A stretch of DNA of 64,000 bases, from the NCBI GenBank assembly GCA_900314455.1, contig OMVI01000030.1:1-64000 (forward strand), in the 5' to 3' direction. Source of the DNA: an uncultured Prevotella sp. Its GTDB lineage: Bacteria; Bacteroidota; Bacteroidia; Bacteroidales; Bacteroidaceae. Numbering within the stretch: position 1 is the first letter of the stretch; every line of letters begins with the position of its first letter. The translations under genes and the position numbers were made by a program. The notes beneath the pieces are model-generated. The model was not told the DNA's origin and made no database searches. It saw only the letters and a list, made by a program, of their open reading frames with translations. Below, in pieces: positions 34,115 to 44,211 of this stretch.

Positions 34115-35395
34115 TCAGGCAGCCTGCGCAACGGGCTTCATCTTGATGTTGTTGGGTGCCGGCTTCTTTTTCGCCGAGCGGCTGACGCTGAGCATTGCGC
34201 CCATGTATATACAGTTGATGATACTCGATGTACCGCCCTTACTTATCAGAGGCAGAGGCTGTCCGGTGACCGGCATGAGCCCGACGGCTACCAACATGTT
34301 GAACAAAGCTTGGGTAACGAGTAGCAGGGCCAGTCCCATTATCAGGAAAGAGGGGAACGCATTTTCGCATCTTCGTGCTATTATCCCGGCTCGGAATAGT
34401 AAAATTATGTACAACATGGCTACCACGAAGGCTCCCACAATGCCCGTTTCCTCAATGATGATGGCATATATGAAGTCGGAGAACGCTTGCGACAGGAAGT
34501 CGCGCTCATCTGAGTTGCCTGGTCCTTTGCCCTTTATGTTCGACGAAGCGATGGCGATATTGGCATGACCAACTTGTGCGTCCTTGTCGAGGTCGTAATC
34601 TTGTGGTTTCACGTCGCTGCCGTTGAAGAAGTCCTCCATACGTGCTTTCCATGTGTCGGCACGGTGAAACATCTTGGCAATGAGCCCCGGTTTCTCTTCT
34701 TTCGCTGTTGCGCCGGTCTGCTCTGTGAGATTTGTCTTGGTGTTACGGGACTCCGCTTTGTCGGCATCTCCCATGAGAACGACTGCTATGAGCAGGATAA
34801 CTGCAAGTCCGGCGATGCCGATTAATAGTCTTCCTAGCTGTTGTTTGGGAACCCGTCCGATAAACATCATCATGATGACAACGCCAAAGATGAGTACTGC
34901 CGTCGACAGGTTCTCGAACATTATAGGCAGAATGAGAAAGGCACAGATAATCATAATGTACTTGAAAGCTTTCTTGTCGGCTCCGTTCGGGGTCTGCATG
35001 GCACTCAGAATTTGCGCCACTGCGAGCACGACAGTGCCTTTGGCTATCTCCGACGGTTGAAATTGTACGCCGAGGAAAGACAGCCACCGGTTGGCTCCGT
35101 TGGTCGTCTGACCTGCGAAGAGAACCCAGATAAGCGTTATGAACGAAAATCCTATGAGTATCGGCGTTGCCAGTTTGAAGTACTTGCACTGCACGTTCAG
35201 CACACATATCATGGCGATTGTGCCTACAACGAGTATGCTGGCATGATACAGAATAGGGCTCCAGAAACTTCCGGACTTGTACGACAGTGAGCTGGAAGCT
35301 GAGTAAACCTCCACGATACTAATCATACAGAGCAGGAAGAATATCATCCAAATGACCTTGTCGCCCTTGAAAATCCGTCCTAATTTCTTGTTCAT
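34115..35395 (-). CDS. ftsW: cell division protein FtsW (SEDS)
   Basis: A polytopic SEDS glycan polymerase working with FtsI at the septum. About ten transmembrane helices; the family motifs include GANRWLSFLGVQFQPSEIAK, the catalytic-loop region ETGIVGAFVVAMLYI, and TGQPLPLISKGGTSSI. The periplasmic loop between TM7 and TM8 is long (about residues 215-285), as in Bacteroidota. It sits between murD and murG. Confidence 0.95.
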   Translation of the reverse strand: MNKKLGRIFKGDKVIWMIFFLLCMISIVEVYSASSSLSYKSGSFWSPILYHASILVVGTIAMICVLNVQCKYFKLATPILIGFSFITLIWVLFAGQTTNGANRWLSFLGVQFQPSEIAKGTVVLAVAQILSAMQTPNGADKKAFKYIMIICAFLILPIMFENLSTAVLIFGVVIMMMFIGRVPKQQLGRLLIGIAGLAVILLIAVVLMGDADKAESRNTKTNLTEQTGATAKEEKPGLIAKMFHRADTWKARMEDFFNGSDVKPQDYDLDKDAQVGHANIAIASSNIKGKGPGNSDERDFLSQAFSDFIYAIIIEETGIVGAFVVAMLYIILLFRAGIIARRCENAFPSFLIMGLALLLVTQALFNMLVAVGLMPVTGQPLPLISKGGTSSIINCIYMGAMLSVSRSAKKKPAPNNIKMKPVAQAA

Positions 35396-35418
35396 TATGA
35401 ATTGACTATATCAGTATT

Positions 35419-36750
35419 TTAAAGTGCACGGACACATGCTTTGAACTGCTCGCCGCGGTCTTCCATGTTCTTAAACAAGTCGAAGCTTGCGCAGCAGGGA
35501 CTTAACAGTACCGTATCGCCCGGCTTTGCGAGTTCGTAGCAAGCCTTTACGCAGTCCTTCATATTGTGGGTGTCGCGTACCGGAAGCCCGAACTGGTCGA
35601 AATTGTCGTGCAGTTTCTTGTTGTCAGCTCCCAGATAGACAATCGCTTTGCACTTCTGCTTGACGAGGTCGAATATGTGTGAGTAGTCGTTTCCTTTGTC
35701 CTTGCCACCGAGAATGAGTATTGTCGGGGTCTTCATGCTTTCCAATGCGTACCAGCAGGCATCAACATTGGTTGCCTTGGAGTCGTTGACGTACTGCACT
35801 CCGCCTACCTTGCACACCTTTTCTAGGCGGTGCTCCACTCCCGGGAAGTCGCCGAGGCTCTTGCGAATGCTCTCTTTCTTGATGCCGGCGATGTTCGACG
35901 CGATGCCTGCCGCCAAGCTGTTGTAGAGGTTGTGCTTACCTGTGAGGCTCAGCTCCTCTTGTTCCATGTTGAACGGGGTAGGCTTTTCAATCTTGTACTG
36001 TCCTTCTTCGATGTATGCAATGCTACCTGCCTCCTTCAATTCGGAGAACGGATAGACCGTTGCATGTATGTCGAACTTCTCGAGTTCCTTCTTTATGACG
36101 GGGTCATCGTTCCAATAGATGAACGCATCGTCAGGTGTCTGGTTCTGCGTAATGCGCATCTTGGCATCGGCGTAGTTCTCAAACTTGAAGTCGTAACGGT
36201 CGAGATGGTCCGGCGTTATGTTCAGAAGAATGGCGATATCGGCCTTGAAGTCGTACATATTATCAAGCTGGAACGAACTCAACTCAATGATATAGTACTC
36301 GTGCGGGTCCTCGGCAACTTGCAAGGCGAGGCTCCGTCCGATGTTACCGGCTAGTCCGACGTCGTATCCTGCACTCTTGAAGATGTGGTAGATGAGGCTC
36401 GTTGTGGTTGTCTTACCATTGCTTCCGGTGATGCAAATCATCTTGGAGTGAGTGTATCTGCCAGCAAATTCAATCTCACTGATGATGTGCGTGCCCTGAG
36501 CCATTAGCTTCTGAATCATCGGAGCTTCCTTTGGGATACCAGGACTCTTGATGACCTCATCGGCATTGAGAATCTTCTCCTCCGTGTGATGGCCTTCCTC
36601 CCATTCTATTCCGTGGCTGTCGAGCAGTTCCTTGTACTTGTTCTTAATCTTCGAAGTGTCCGAAACGAATACGTCGAAGCCTTCCTTCTTTGCCAGTACG
36701 GCAGCTCCCACACCGCTTTCGCCGGCTCCTAAAACTACTATTCTCTTCAT
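35419..36750 (-). CDS. murD: UDP-MurNAc-L-Ala-D-glutamate ligase
   Basis: Adds D-Glu to UDP-MurNAc-L-Ala. Rossmann start RIVVLGAGESGVGAAVLAKK, ATP loop ITGSNGKTTTTSL, NITPDHLDRYD, VNDSKATNVDACWYAL and the end SPCCASFDLFKNMEDRGEQF. The length of 443 residues is normal. 23 bp separate it from ftsW. Confidence 0.97.
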   Translation of the reverse strand: MKRIVVLGAGESGVGAAVLAKKEGFDVFVSDTSKIKNKYKELLDSHGIEWEEGHHTEEKILNADEVIKSPGIPKEAPMIQKLMAQGTHIISEIEFAGRYTHSKMICITGSNGKTTTTSLIYHIFKSAGYDVGLAGNIGRSLALQVAEDPHEYYIIELSSFQLDNMYDFKADIAILLNITPDHLDRYDFKFENYADAKMRITQNQTPDDAFIYWNDDPVIKKELEKFDIHATVYPFSELKEAGSIAYIEEGQYKIEKPTPFNMEQEELSLTGKHNLYNSLAAGIASNIAGIKKESIRKSLGDFPGVEHRLEKVCKVGGVQYVNDSKATNVDACWYALESMKTPTILILGGKDKGNDYSHIFDLVKQKCKAIVYLGADNKKLHDNFDQFGLPVRDTHNMKDCVKACYELAKPGDTVLLSPCCASFDLFKNMEDRGEQFKACVRAL

Positions 36751-36846
36751 TTTGATTTAAAATTCAACGTTAATTATTCAAGATTATGAAAGCCTTGAAA
36801 TCATTGCTGATATTGCGGCACGACGTAATCTGCGCCCTGTCGCGGC

Positions 36847-38118
36847 TTATCTCATCTTCAATGTTATTATCGTAAGTGCCGCAAGGATTATCGTTATAAT
36901 CCAGAAGCGCACCGTAATCTTGCTCTCGTGTTTTGCGGTATGTGGCACTTTGATGAGGTATTTGCACTCAGGGTCGAGCTGACTGTCCTGCACACGGAAG
37001 TTGTCGTGTATCGGCGTGCGTTTGAAAATGCGTTGCTTCACCCCGTGCCGCTTACCAATCTTGTAGTACCAGACCTGGAATATGACGCTGAGGCTTTCCA
37101 CAAAGAAGATGCCACACAGTATAGGCAACAGCAGTTCCTTGTGAATGATGATTGCACCGACGGCAATTATGCCACCGATGGTTAAACTTCCGGTGTCGCC
37201 CATGAACACTTGTGCGGGATAGGCGTTGTACCACAAGAATCCAATCAGTGCTCCGACAAATGCGCAGAAGAACACAACCAGCTCCTCGGAGCCAGGTATA
37301 TACATTATGTTGAGGTACGCGGCAAACTGGATATGACTGCTGACATAAGCCAGAATGCCCAGTGCCACACCTATGATTGCCGAGTTTCCCGCACACATAC
37401 CATCCATTCCGTCGTTGAGGTTGGCACCGTTGGACACCGCAGTGACGACGAATATCGTCATGATAACGAACAATATCCACCCCGCGGCTACCTTATACTT
37501 ACCGCAGAAGCCCATAATTTTCGAGTAATCGAGGTTATGGTTCTTCACGAACGGGATGGTTGTCTTCAGCGTTTTCTCGGCTTTCGTCTCGTGCTTGATA
37601 ACAACTTCCTGTCCGTCCTTTTGTTGAACTTCAAGGTTCATGTTAGCTTTGACATCTGGAGAAGCCCACAGCACCAGTCCGACTATGAAGCCGATGGTTA
37701 CCTGTCCGATGATTTTGTACTTTCCTTTAAGCCCCTCCTTGTCGTGGCGGAATATCTTGATGAAGTCGTCCATGCCACCAAGGAAGCCAAGCCAGATGGT
37801 CGTTATAATCATCAGAATTAGATAGATGTTCCTCAGTCGTCCAAGGAGCAGCACCGGAATGAGCAGTGCCACGATGATGATAATTCCACCCATCGACGGT
37901 ACTCCGATTTTCTTTACGCCGAACGGGTCAATCTTTGCGTCGCGCTGAGTTTCGGTTATCTGTTTGCTTTTGAGGTATTTTATGAATTTCTCTCCGAACC
38001 ATGCCGATATGACAAGTGCCAGGACCATTGCGAGAATGGCGCGGAATGATATGTAGCTCCACATGTGTGAGCCACTGATACCAAACTGGTCGAACCATCG
38101 GAAGATATAGTATAGCAT
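36847..38118 (-). CDS. mraY: phospho-MurNAc-pentapeptide translocase MraY
   Basis: Forms lipid I from UDP-MurNAc-pentapeptide and undecaprenyl phosphate. Multi-pass membrane protein with TQRDAKIDPFGVKKIGVPSM near the N-terminus, FLGGMDDFIKIF, NLNDGMDGMCAGNSAI and MGDTGSLTIGG. At 423 residues it is about 60 longer than E. coli MraY because of a hydrophilic insertion (about 165-215), a feature common in Bacteroidota. MurE flanks it directly; murF, which often lies here in other phyla, is absent. Confidence 0.95.
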   Translation of the reverse strand: MLYYIFRWFDQFGISGSHMWSYISFRAILAMVLALVISAWFGEKFIKYLKSKQITETQRDAKIDPFGVKKIGVPSMGGIIIIVALLIPVLLLGRLRNIYLILMIITTIWLGFLGGMDDFIKIFRHDKEGLKGKYKIIGQVTIGFIVGLVLWASPDVKANMNLEVQQKDGQEVVIKHETKAEKTLKTTIPFVKNHNLDYSKIMGFCGKYKVAAGWILFVIMTIFVVTAVSNGANLNDGMDGMCAGNSAIIGVALGILAYVSSHIQFAAYLNIMYIPGSEELVVFFCAFVGALIGFLWYNAYPAQVFMGDTGSLTIGGIIAVGAIIIHKELLLPILCGIFFVESLSVIFQVWYYKIGKRHGVKQRIFKRTPIHDNFRVQDSQLDPECKYLIKVPHTAKHESKITVRFWIITIILAALTIITLKMR

Positions 38119-38168
38119 TTTCTTTCTTTGCTTTTTGTTGTTTGTAATTAAGCGATGATAGCTGCAAC

Positions 38169-39629
38169 CTACTTCTGTCCGAAGATTTCGTGCAGCACCT
38201 CATGGTCGTCAAAGTGGTGCTTGACACCGTTTATTTCCTGGTAGGTCTCATGACCCTTGCCCGCAACGAGTACGACGTCGCCCTTTTCTGCCATCATGCA
38301 AGCCGTGCGTATAGCCTCACGCCTGTCCACAATGGTTATGACCTTCTTCTTTTGGGTAGCGTTAAGTCCGGCAAGCATATCGTCGATGATAGCCTGCGGG
38401 TCCTCGTCGCGTGGGTTATCGCTTGTCAGGATAACCTTGTCGCTCTGCTTGACGGCCTCCTGTGCCATCAGAGGACGCTTGCCCTTGTCACGGTGTCCGC
38501 CAGCTCCGCAAACTGTGATGACGTGACCTTTCGAGCCCAGGACATCGTGGATGGCGTTCAGCACGTTCTCAAGTGCATCCGGAGTGTGGGCATAGTCGAC
38601 AACAGCCGTGAAGCCGTCAGGCGACTGAATAGGCTCAAGTCGTCCGTTGACACTCTTCAGTGTGCTCAAGACAACTAGTATATCCTCAGGCGATTTGCCA
38701 AGCATTCTTGCCGCACCATATACCGCCAGCAAGTTGCTTCCGTTGAATCGGCCGATGAATTGTACAAATACCTCGCGTCCGTCGATTTGCAGAAGCATAC
38801 CGTCGAAGTGCTCCTCGAGAATCTTGGCAGTAAAGTCAGCCTTGCGCTGTGTGCTGTATGTCTTGATGGTAGCCTTCGTGTTCTGCACCATAATCATGCC
38901 GTTCTTGTCGTCGGCGTTGGTGATTGCGAAAGCCTCCTTTGGTAAATCATCGAAGAACATCTTCTTCGCGTTGCGGTAATTCTCGAACGTCTTGTGATAG
39001 TCGAGGTGGTCTCGTGTCAGATTAGTGAATATACCGCCAACGTAACGCAGTCCCGCAATGCGGCGCTGGTGTATCGCGTGGCTCGAGCACTCCATGAAAG
39101 CGTACTCGCATCCTGCATCTGCCATCTTCGCGAGAAGTTCGTTGAGCTCGATAGGGTCCGGCGTTGTGTGGTCGGCAGGTATCGGTTCGCCGTCGATGTA
39201 GTTGCAGACTGTCGACATAAGTCCGACCTTATAGCCGAACTTGCGGAACATATTATATAATAATGTAGCGATAGTTGTCTTTCCGTTGGTTCCCGTTACG
39301 CCCACGAGCTTCAACTTCCGTGACGGGTCGCCATAGAAAATCGTAGCCACCGGGCCTGCAACCTCTTCCGTAGACGCAACCTTCACAAAGGTGACGCCTT
39401 CCGGCTTGTCCTCCGGGATTTCCTCGCAGAGGACCACGGAGGCACCTGACTTGATTGCTGACGGTATGAACTTGTGGCCGTCGACTTGCGTTCCGCGCAT
39501 GGCAATGAAAAGACTTCCCTTTCCGACCTTGCGTGAGTCAATGCAGACTCCGGTCACTTCAGCCTCTGCGTTGCCCTCAATCTGCAGTGGCTTAATGTTT
39601 TTAAGCAATTCTGATAACTTCATTTTCAA
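38169..39629 (-). CDS. murE: UDP-MurNAc-tripeptide synthetase MurE
   Basis: Adds the third residue of the stem peptide. ATP loop [14 protein letters not shown] (110-123), [31 protein letters not shown], and SDNPRDEDP, where DNPR is the motif for meso-diaminopimelate specificity. The length of 486 residues is normal. It follows ftsI. Confidence 0.97.
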   Translation of the reverse strand: MKMKLSELLKNIKPLQIEGNAEAEVTGVCIDSRKVGKGSLFIAMRGTQVDGHKFIPSAIKSGASVVLCEEIPEDKPEGVTFVKVASTEEVAGPVATIFYGDPSRKLKLVGVTGTNGKTTIATLLYNMFRKFGYKVGLMSTVCNYIDGEPIPADHTTPDPIELNELLAKMADAGCEYAFMECSSHAIHQRRIAGLRYVGGIFTNLTRDHLDYHKTFENYRNAKKMFFDDLPKEAFAITNADDKNGMIMVQNTKATIKTYSTQRKADFTAKILEEHFDGMLLQIDGREVFVQFIGRFNGSNLLAVYGAARMLGKSPEDILVVLSTLKSVNGRLEPIQSPDGFTAVVDYAHTPDALENVLNAIHDVLGSKGHVITVCGAGGHRDKGKRPLMAQEAVKQSDKVILTSDNPRDEDPQAIIDDMLAGLNATQKKKVITIVDRREAIRTACMMAEKGDVVLVAGKGHETYQEINGVKHHFDDHEVLHEIFGQK

Positions 39630-39703
39630 GTATCTTTTATTGTTATTCTTATTAGCTCAGGATAATTTTATGTTTTCAAAACCTATACCGGCGAAACGGC
39701 AGC

Positions 39704-41863
39704 TTAGCCCAACTTAAGCGTACAGACCATGCCTTCGTGAATCTTCTCGCCTGCTCCGATGCTCTGCTGAAGCACCTTTCCACAACCGTTGATTACCGTT
39801 TTCACACCGCGGCTCTCAAGTAGGTAGACAGCATCGCGTGCTCCCATGCCGTGAACGTCAGGCACATAGCCTTCAGGTTGAACCTTCTCTCGCTTTATAT
39901 CGTAGGCATTGCGGTCGGCAACGATAGCTCCCCACAGCGGGTCGCTCATCGGACTAGCGCCTCCCCAGCCTCCGTTGACATTGAAACCAAGTGCATTGAG
40001 AACAAAATCCGAAGAGAACAGATTGCCGTCAAGCACCGATGGCATCAGTGAGGCCGACGAATCGCGCGCGTCGGCTACCTCAAGCCTCAGGTTCTGGGCC
40101 ATTATGCCCTCGGCGATGTTGTGGAAAACGACTCCGCTCATACCACCGCCGGAAGCCGGCAGACCATGTTTCTGAATGCAGACGATACAACTGTAGCGTG
40201 GCTCGTTTGCCGGGAAGTAGCCCGCGAAGCTAAGATAGTAGTCTGTTCCGCCACTCTTGTAGCCCAAAGCACCCTTCGACATCTGCGCCGTACCAGTCTT
40301 ACCGGCCACGAGGAACTTGTCCGAGCCTGCCTTCTTGCCGAGTCCCTGACTTACGACATGCTCCAGAATAATCTGCATTTCCTTTATGACCTCAGGCTTT
40401 GCAATTTGCTTCTTGATGACAACAGTCGGGAAATCGGCAATGACCTCGCCATCCTTCACAATCTGCTTGACGAACCTCGGCTGCACCATGCATCCGTTGT
40501 TGGCAATCGCATTGTAGAAGGTGAGGATTGAAATCGGCGGGCACTGCGTCTCATAACCTATGCTCATCCACGGCAGCGTTGTCTTTGTCCAGTTCGTATA
40601 GTTCCCGTGCGAGTTCTTGTGGGGCATTCGTATCTTCGCCGGAGTATATCCAGGGATAGGAATGTGCAAATCGGCATTGAGTCCGAAGTTGTACAAGTCC
40701 TGCACGTACTTTTCCGGTTTGTCGTGGTAATACTTGTCGACGATGCGGCTGACACCGATATTCGAACTGACAAGCAACGTCTTGGGCAACTGCATTGTGC
40801 CGTATCCTCCGCGCCGCCAGTTGTGGTCCTTCATGTCGCGGCCGTACATATTCCATACTCCGCCACCAGTTTCGACCCACTCAGTTGTATCGCACATGCC
40901 GTCGTTGAGGCACGCCATGATGCTCGCAGTCTTGAAAACGGAACCCGGTTCAAGCAGGTCGCTGACGGCATGGTTGCGTATCTCGCGGTATTCCCCGTCG
41001 AAACAGCGCTCCATATTGACAATAGCCTTGACGTCGCCGGTCTTCACATCCATGACGACCGCTACTCCGACGTTACCGTTAATCTCCTTAAGCTCATTGA
41101 CGACGGCACGCTCCGCGATGTCCTGCATCGTAACATCGATGGTCGTAACGATGTCGGCACCGTCGATAGGAGGCGTATCCGTTATGTCAAGGAACTTATT
41201 GCGGACTTTCCGGCGGTGAATGATACCGTTCGTGCCACGGAGAATTGAGTCGTAGTTGAGCTCCAAACCGCAACGCGCCGTGTCCTTTGCGCCGTACATA
41301 TCGCCGACAGTTCGCTGGGCAAGAGAGCCGAACGGACGTCTGCGTGCATTGAAATCAATCCAGTGGAAACCGCTCTGGTACTTGTTCGGAAGGTTGAAGA
41401 CAGGCAACGCCTTGACCTCCGTGAAAGTACTATAGTCGATTCTATCGTCCCAGATAGGCCAGTGCTTGCTGCACTTTGCGCGTCCTTCGAGAAGATGCTT
41501 CTTGAAGTCGGCTGCCGACTCAGTCAGGAAAATATGGTTCAACCCCTCAGAGATAGAATCGATTTTCGCCATGAACAGAGAATCGTTTCCTGCCTCCTTG
41601 AGAGCGTCGAAGTCCATGTATATCTTGAATTCCGGCAGAGACGAAGCCATAAGCTGTCCGTCGCTGCTGAGTATATTGCCACGTACAGGCTTCACCTGGA
41701 CGCTGTCCTTCTTCTGCTTAGAGGCAACATCCATCCAGTAGTCGTGCTCGACGGTCATGGTGTAGAACGCCTTTGCGACGACGCTCAACGCCACGATAGT
41801 CATCAGAAAGACTATCAGCGAGTACCGCGGAATTATTTTCTTATCGTTGAATTTACTACTCAT
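39704..41863 (-). CDS. ftsI: septal penicillin-binding protein with PASTA domain (FtsI)
   Basis: A transpeptidase cross-linking septal peptidoglycan with FtsW. One N-terminal transmembrane helix (about 14-33), dimerisation domain with RGNILSSDGQLMASSLPE, transpeptidase motifs Ser308-VFK (308-311), SSN (366-368) and KTGT (522-525), and a C-terminal PASTA domain (about 660-719, YVPDVHGMGARDAVYLLE). The 719-residue length fits Bacteroidota FtsI. It lies between the ftsL-like gene and murE. Confidence 0.96.
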   Translation of the reverse strand: MSSKFNDKKIIPRYSLIVFLMTIVALSVVAKAFYTMTVEHDYWMDVASKQKKDSVQVKPVRGNILSSDGQLMASSLPEFKIYMDFDALKEAGNDSLFMAKIDSISEGLNHIFLTESAADFKKHLLEGRAKCSKHWPIWDDRIDYSTFTEVKALPVFNLPNKYQSGFHWIDFNARRRPFGSLAQRTVGDMYGAKDTARCGLELNYDSILRGTNGIIHRRKVRNKFLDITDTPPIDGADIVTTIDVTMQDIAERAVVNELKEINGNVGVAVVMDVKTGDVKAIVNMERCFDGEYREIRNHAVSDLLEPGSVFKTASIMACLNDGMCDTTEWVETGGGVWNMYGRDMKDHNWRRGGYGTMQLPKTLLVSSNIGVSRIVDKYYHDKPEKYVQDLYNFGLNADLHIPIPGYTPAKIRMPHKNSHGNYTNWTKTTLPWMSIGYETQCPPISILTFYNAIANNGCMVQPRFVKQIVKDGEVIADFPTVVIKKQIAKPEVIKEMQIILEHVVSQGLGKKAGSDKFLVAGKTGTAQMSKGALGYKSGGTDYYLSFAGYFPANEPRYSCIVCIQKHGLPASGGGMSGVVFHNIAEGIMAQNLRLEVADARDSSASLMPSVLDGNLFSSDFVLNALGFNVNGGWGGASPMSDPLWGAIVADRNAYDIKREKVQPEGYVPDVHGMGARDAVYLLESRGVKTVINGCGKVLQQSIGAGEKIHEGMVCTLKLG

Positions 41864-41923
41864 TTCTCATCCTTCTGACAACAGGACAATCCCATCATCC
41901 TGTCATCACATCATCAATACATC

Positions 41924-42529
41924 CTATTTTTCGGGCACCTCCACGATGTATGGCGGCTTGTCCGACTGCTTTAGCGAACTGTCGGGACCATTCTTGAGGT
42001 TGTCGAGGACGTGACTCTCGCGGCTCTTCTCCGTCAGATTGCTGCTCACGGACAGCGCACGGTACTTCGCGTCGACAAGTTCCTTGTCCAACTCGTCAAT
42101 CTCCAGTAAGTCCTTTTGAACCTTGTAGCGGTTTGTAATATATAGAATGACAAATCCGACGACGAGCACTATCAGCCAAATGTTGTTGCGAAGCATGCTT
42201 GCCGTCAGTATGTCGCCACCGAGAATCTTCCTTAGCGAGAAGTTGCTTGAGTGCGGACGCTCGTCCTCACGTGCCTGTTCGGCGATGGCGGTACGCAGAT
42301 GTTCCTCCGTGCTTTCCTCCTTTTCGCCCGTGCCGGCATCTTCCTCGTCACCCTCATTGGCAACAGAGTCATCGCCAACGGAGTCGACATCCTCGCCGGA
42401 ATCTTCGGCTTTGCTGTCTTCCTTTGGCTCTTCAGTCTTGTCGTCAATAGGACTGACGACGATGCTCTCGCCTTCAATCTCTGGTATTTCGGTAGACGCT
42501 GTCTTGTCTTTATCTATATCATTGTCCAT
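41924..42529 (-). CDS. ftsL: FtsL-like divisome protein with long acidic N-terminus
   Basis: The position between rsmH and ftsI and the architecture point to FtsL: one transmembrane helix (about 116-133, NNIWLIVLVVGFVILYIT) followed by a short periplasmic helix with coiled-coil character (VQKDLLEIDELDKELVDAKY, LTEKSRESHVLDNLKNG). The cytoplasmic N-terminus of ~110 residues is unusually long and very acidic (for example EEPKEDSKAEDSGEDVDSVG). Its start codon lies 1 bp after the rsmH stop codon. FtsL is too variable to confirm by motif. Confidence 0.82.
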   Translation of the reverse strand: MDNDIDKDKTASTEIPEIEGESIVVSPIDDKTEEPKEDSKAEDSGEDVDSVGDDSVANEGDEEDAGTGEKEESTEEHLRTAIAEQAREDERPHSSNFSLRKILGGDILTASMLRNNIWLIVLVVGFVILYITNRYKVQKDLLEIDELDKELVDAKYRALSVSSNLTEKSRESHVLDNLKNGPDSSLKQSDKPPYIVEVPEK

Positions 42530-42530
42530 A

Positions 42531-43481
42531 TCAGATTTTCTCTGCTATTCTCAGTTTTGCGCTTCTGCTGCGCGGGTTGCGCTCCTGCTCTTCGGCATTG
42601 GGCACAATCACCTTGTTGTTGATGAGCCTGAAAGGAGTGTCCGCCTTACCGTAGAAGTCGCGTCTCACCTTTCCAGCCGCATTGCCCGAGCGCATTACGT
42701 TCTTCACGATGCGGTCCTCAAGCGAGTGATACGTTATCACGCTGAGCCTGCCGCCTTGTCCCAGGAGTTCCGTTGCTGCTGCGAGCATCTCCTTGAGGGC
42801 AGTCATCTCGTGGTTGACTTCTATCCGCAGTGCCTGGAAGAGTCGTGCCATGTCCTTCTTCTCACGACCGTGGCGTAACAGCGGAGTGACAGTCTCGGCC
42901 AAATCGGCGGTCGTCAGTATCGGCTTCTGTTGCCTGGCCTTGACCAGTGCGGCTGCTATGCGGCGCGAGTCGCGGAACTCTCCGTACAGATAGAGTATGT
43001 CGGCGAGCTGCTCAGCATCGTATTCGTTGACGACTTCGGCAGCCGTCTTGCCGCCGCGCTTGTTCATACGCATGTCGAGAGGGGCATCGTAGCGGAATGA
43101 GAAACCGCGACCGCCATTGTCGAACTGGTGGCTCGACACTCCCAAATCGGCAAGGACGCCGTCGAGTTGCTCAACTCCGTAGTATCGCATCCAGTTCTTC
43201 AGATACCTGAAGTTGCTGCGTACGAAAGTGAAGTTGGCAGGAATCTCTCCGCCACCATCGTCATTGTTGCCGTCAGTCTGGGCTGTTATGTTTTTCTCAG
43301 CGTCGGCATCCTGGTCGAAGCTGAACAGCCGTCCGGTTCCTCCAAGGCGTGAAAGAATCTCGCGCGAGTGTCCTCCGCCACCAAAGGTGACATCGACATA
43401 AATCCCGCCGGGATGTATGTTGAGCCCGTCAACGCTTTCTTTCAGCAGTACCGGAACGTGGTATGAAGGAGCATCAGCCAT
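42531..43481 (-). CDS. rsmH: 16S rRNA m4C1402 methyltransferase
   Basis: SAM-dependent methyltransferase (formerly MraW) that N4-methylates C1402 in 16S rRNA. N-terminus YHVPVLLKESVDGLNIHPGG, SAM motif YVDVTFGGGGHSREIL, DLGVSSHQFDNGGRGFSFR with D..MDMR-equivalent LDMRMN, and SVITYHSLEDRIVKN. It is 316 residues long with a short insertion before FVRSNFRYL. The start lies 3 bp after mraZ. Confidence 0.96.
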   Translation of the reverse strand: MADAPSYHVPVLLKESVDGLNIHPGGIYVDVTFGGGGHSREILSRLGGTGRLFSFDQDADAEKNITAQTDGNNDDGGGEIPANFTFVRSNFRYLKNWMRYYGVEQLDGVLADLGVSSHQFDNGGRGFSFRYDAPLDMRMNKRGGKTAAEVVNEYDAEQLADILYLYGEFRDSRRIAAALVKARQQKPILTTADLAETVTPLLRHGREKKDMARLFQALRIEVNHEMTALKEMLAAATELLGQGGRLSVITYHSLEDRIVKNVMRSGNAAGKVRRDFYGKADTPFRLINNKVIVPNAEEQERNPRSRSAKLRIAEKI

Positions 43482-43484
43482 ACG

Positions 43485-43946
43485 TCAGTCCTCCTTTTTG
43501 TTGTCGGACATGACATCCTCGAGAGCCTTTGAGAACTCGTCGGGGTCCATCTGTGCCTCGTCGTTGTCGGAACTCCAAATCTCTATGCAGTCGTCCATGC
43601 CTATGAAGCGCACCTGCTGGTCGTCGATGTGCGCCCATTCGAGGTATGGCTTTGGTATAAGGAAGCGTCCGTTGCCGTCGAGCGTGATGCAAACGAGATT
43701 GCTCACGAACTGGCGGAAAATCTGCTGGTCGCGCTTGTTCCAACGGCTGAGTCGCGTGTGCAGACTGTCGACCATGGTATCCCACACCGACTGCGGATAC
43801 AGCACTAGGCAATGCTGGAACACGTCCTTGCGCATGACAAGCGTATCCTCGCCCGATGTCTGTAGCATCTTGCGGAATACAGCCGGCAAAAAGGCTCGCC
43901 CTTTTGCGTCGGTTTTAGCTTCTATGTTACCAATAAATCTCAACAA
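43485..43946 (-). CDS. mraZ: transcriptional regulator MraZ
   Basis: The first gene of the cluster and, in other bacteria, a DNA-binding regulator of its own operon. Two SpoVT/AbrB-like halves: RFIGNIEAKTDAKGRAFLPA, then LVCITLDGNGRFLIPKPYLE. The end is acidic (EDVMSDNKKED). A -7 element at 43975-43982 lies about 30 bp upstream and should drive the whole cluster. Confidence 0.95.
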   Translation of the reverse strand: MLRFIGNIEAKTDAKGRAFLPAVFRKMLQTSGEDTLVMRKDVFQHCLVLYPQSVWDTMVDSLHTRLSRWNKRDQQIFRQFVSNLVCITLDGNGRFLIPKPYLEWAHIDDQQVRFIGMDDCIEIWSSDNDEAQMDPDEFSKALEDVMSDNKKED

Positions 43947-43974
43947 ACGTTCCTTTCGCTTGGATATTTGCCGC

Positions 43975-43982
43975 CAAAGTTA
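43975..43982 (-). promoter_or_regulatory. -7 element of the mraZ-ftsZ cluster
   Basis: On the minus strand TAACTTTG fits TAnnTTTG; the -33 triplet is GTG instead of TTG at 19 nt. It predicts a leader of about 20 nt. Confidence 0.6.
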
Positions 43983-44178
43983 CGTAAAATTCCCCACATT
44001 TCACCACTTTGCTCCACAATATTTTCCGAATTGGTTCATTTTTACTTAAATTAACGAATGGCGTTTGTCGCTCTTCATCTGTCAATCAAACGTCGGCAAA
44101 ATTACCTCTAAATATGACAAAAATGATAATTTCTGAACATTTTTTAATTATAAATGTCATTTTCTAAAAACAATTGCG

Positions 44179-44186
44179 TATTTTTG
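44179..44186 (+). promoter_or_regulatory. -7 element of the acyltransferase pair
   Basis: TATTTTTG fits TAnnTTTG, 25 nt before the glsA-like start codon; no good -33 is seen. Confidence 0.5.
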
Positions 44187-44211
44187 CAAAATGAAAGCGT
44201 AGTCAACTGTA

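Noticed and set aside
36847..39629. loss of murF from the murE-mraY position as a mutation
   Set aside because: Bacteroidota dcw clusters normally lack murF here, so this is no sign of deletion.
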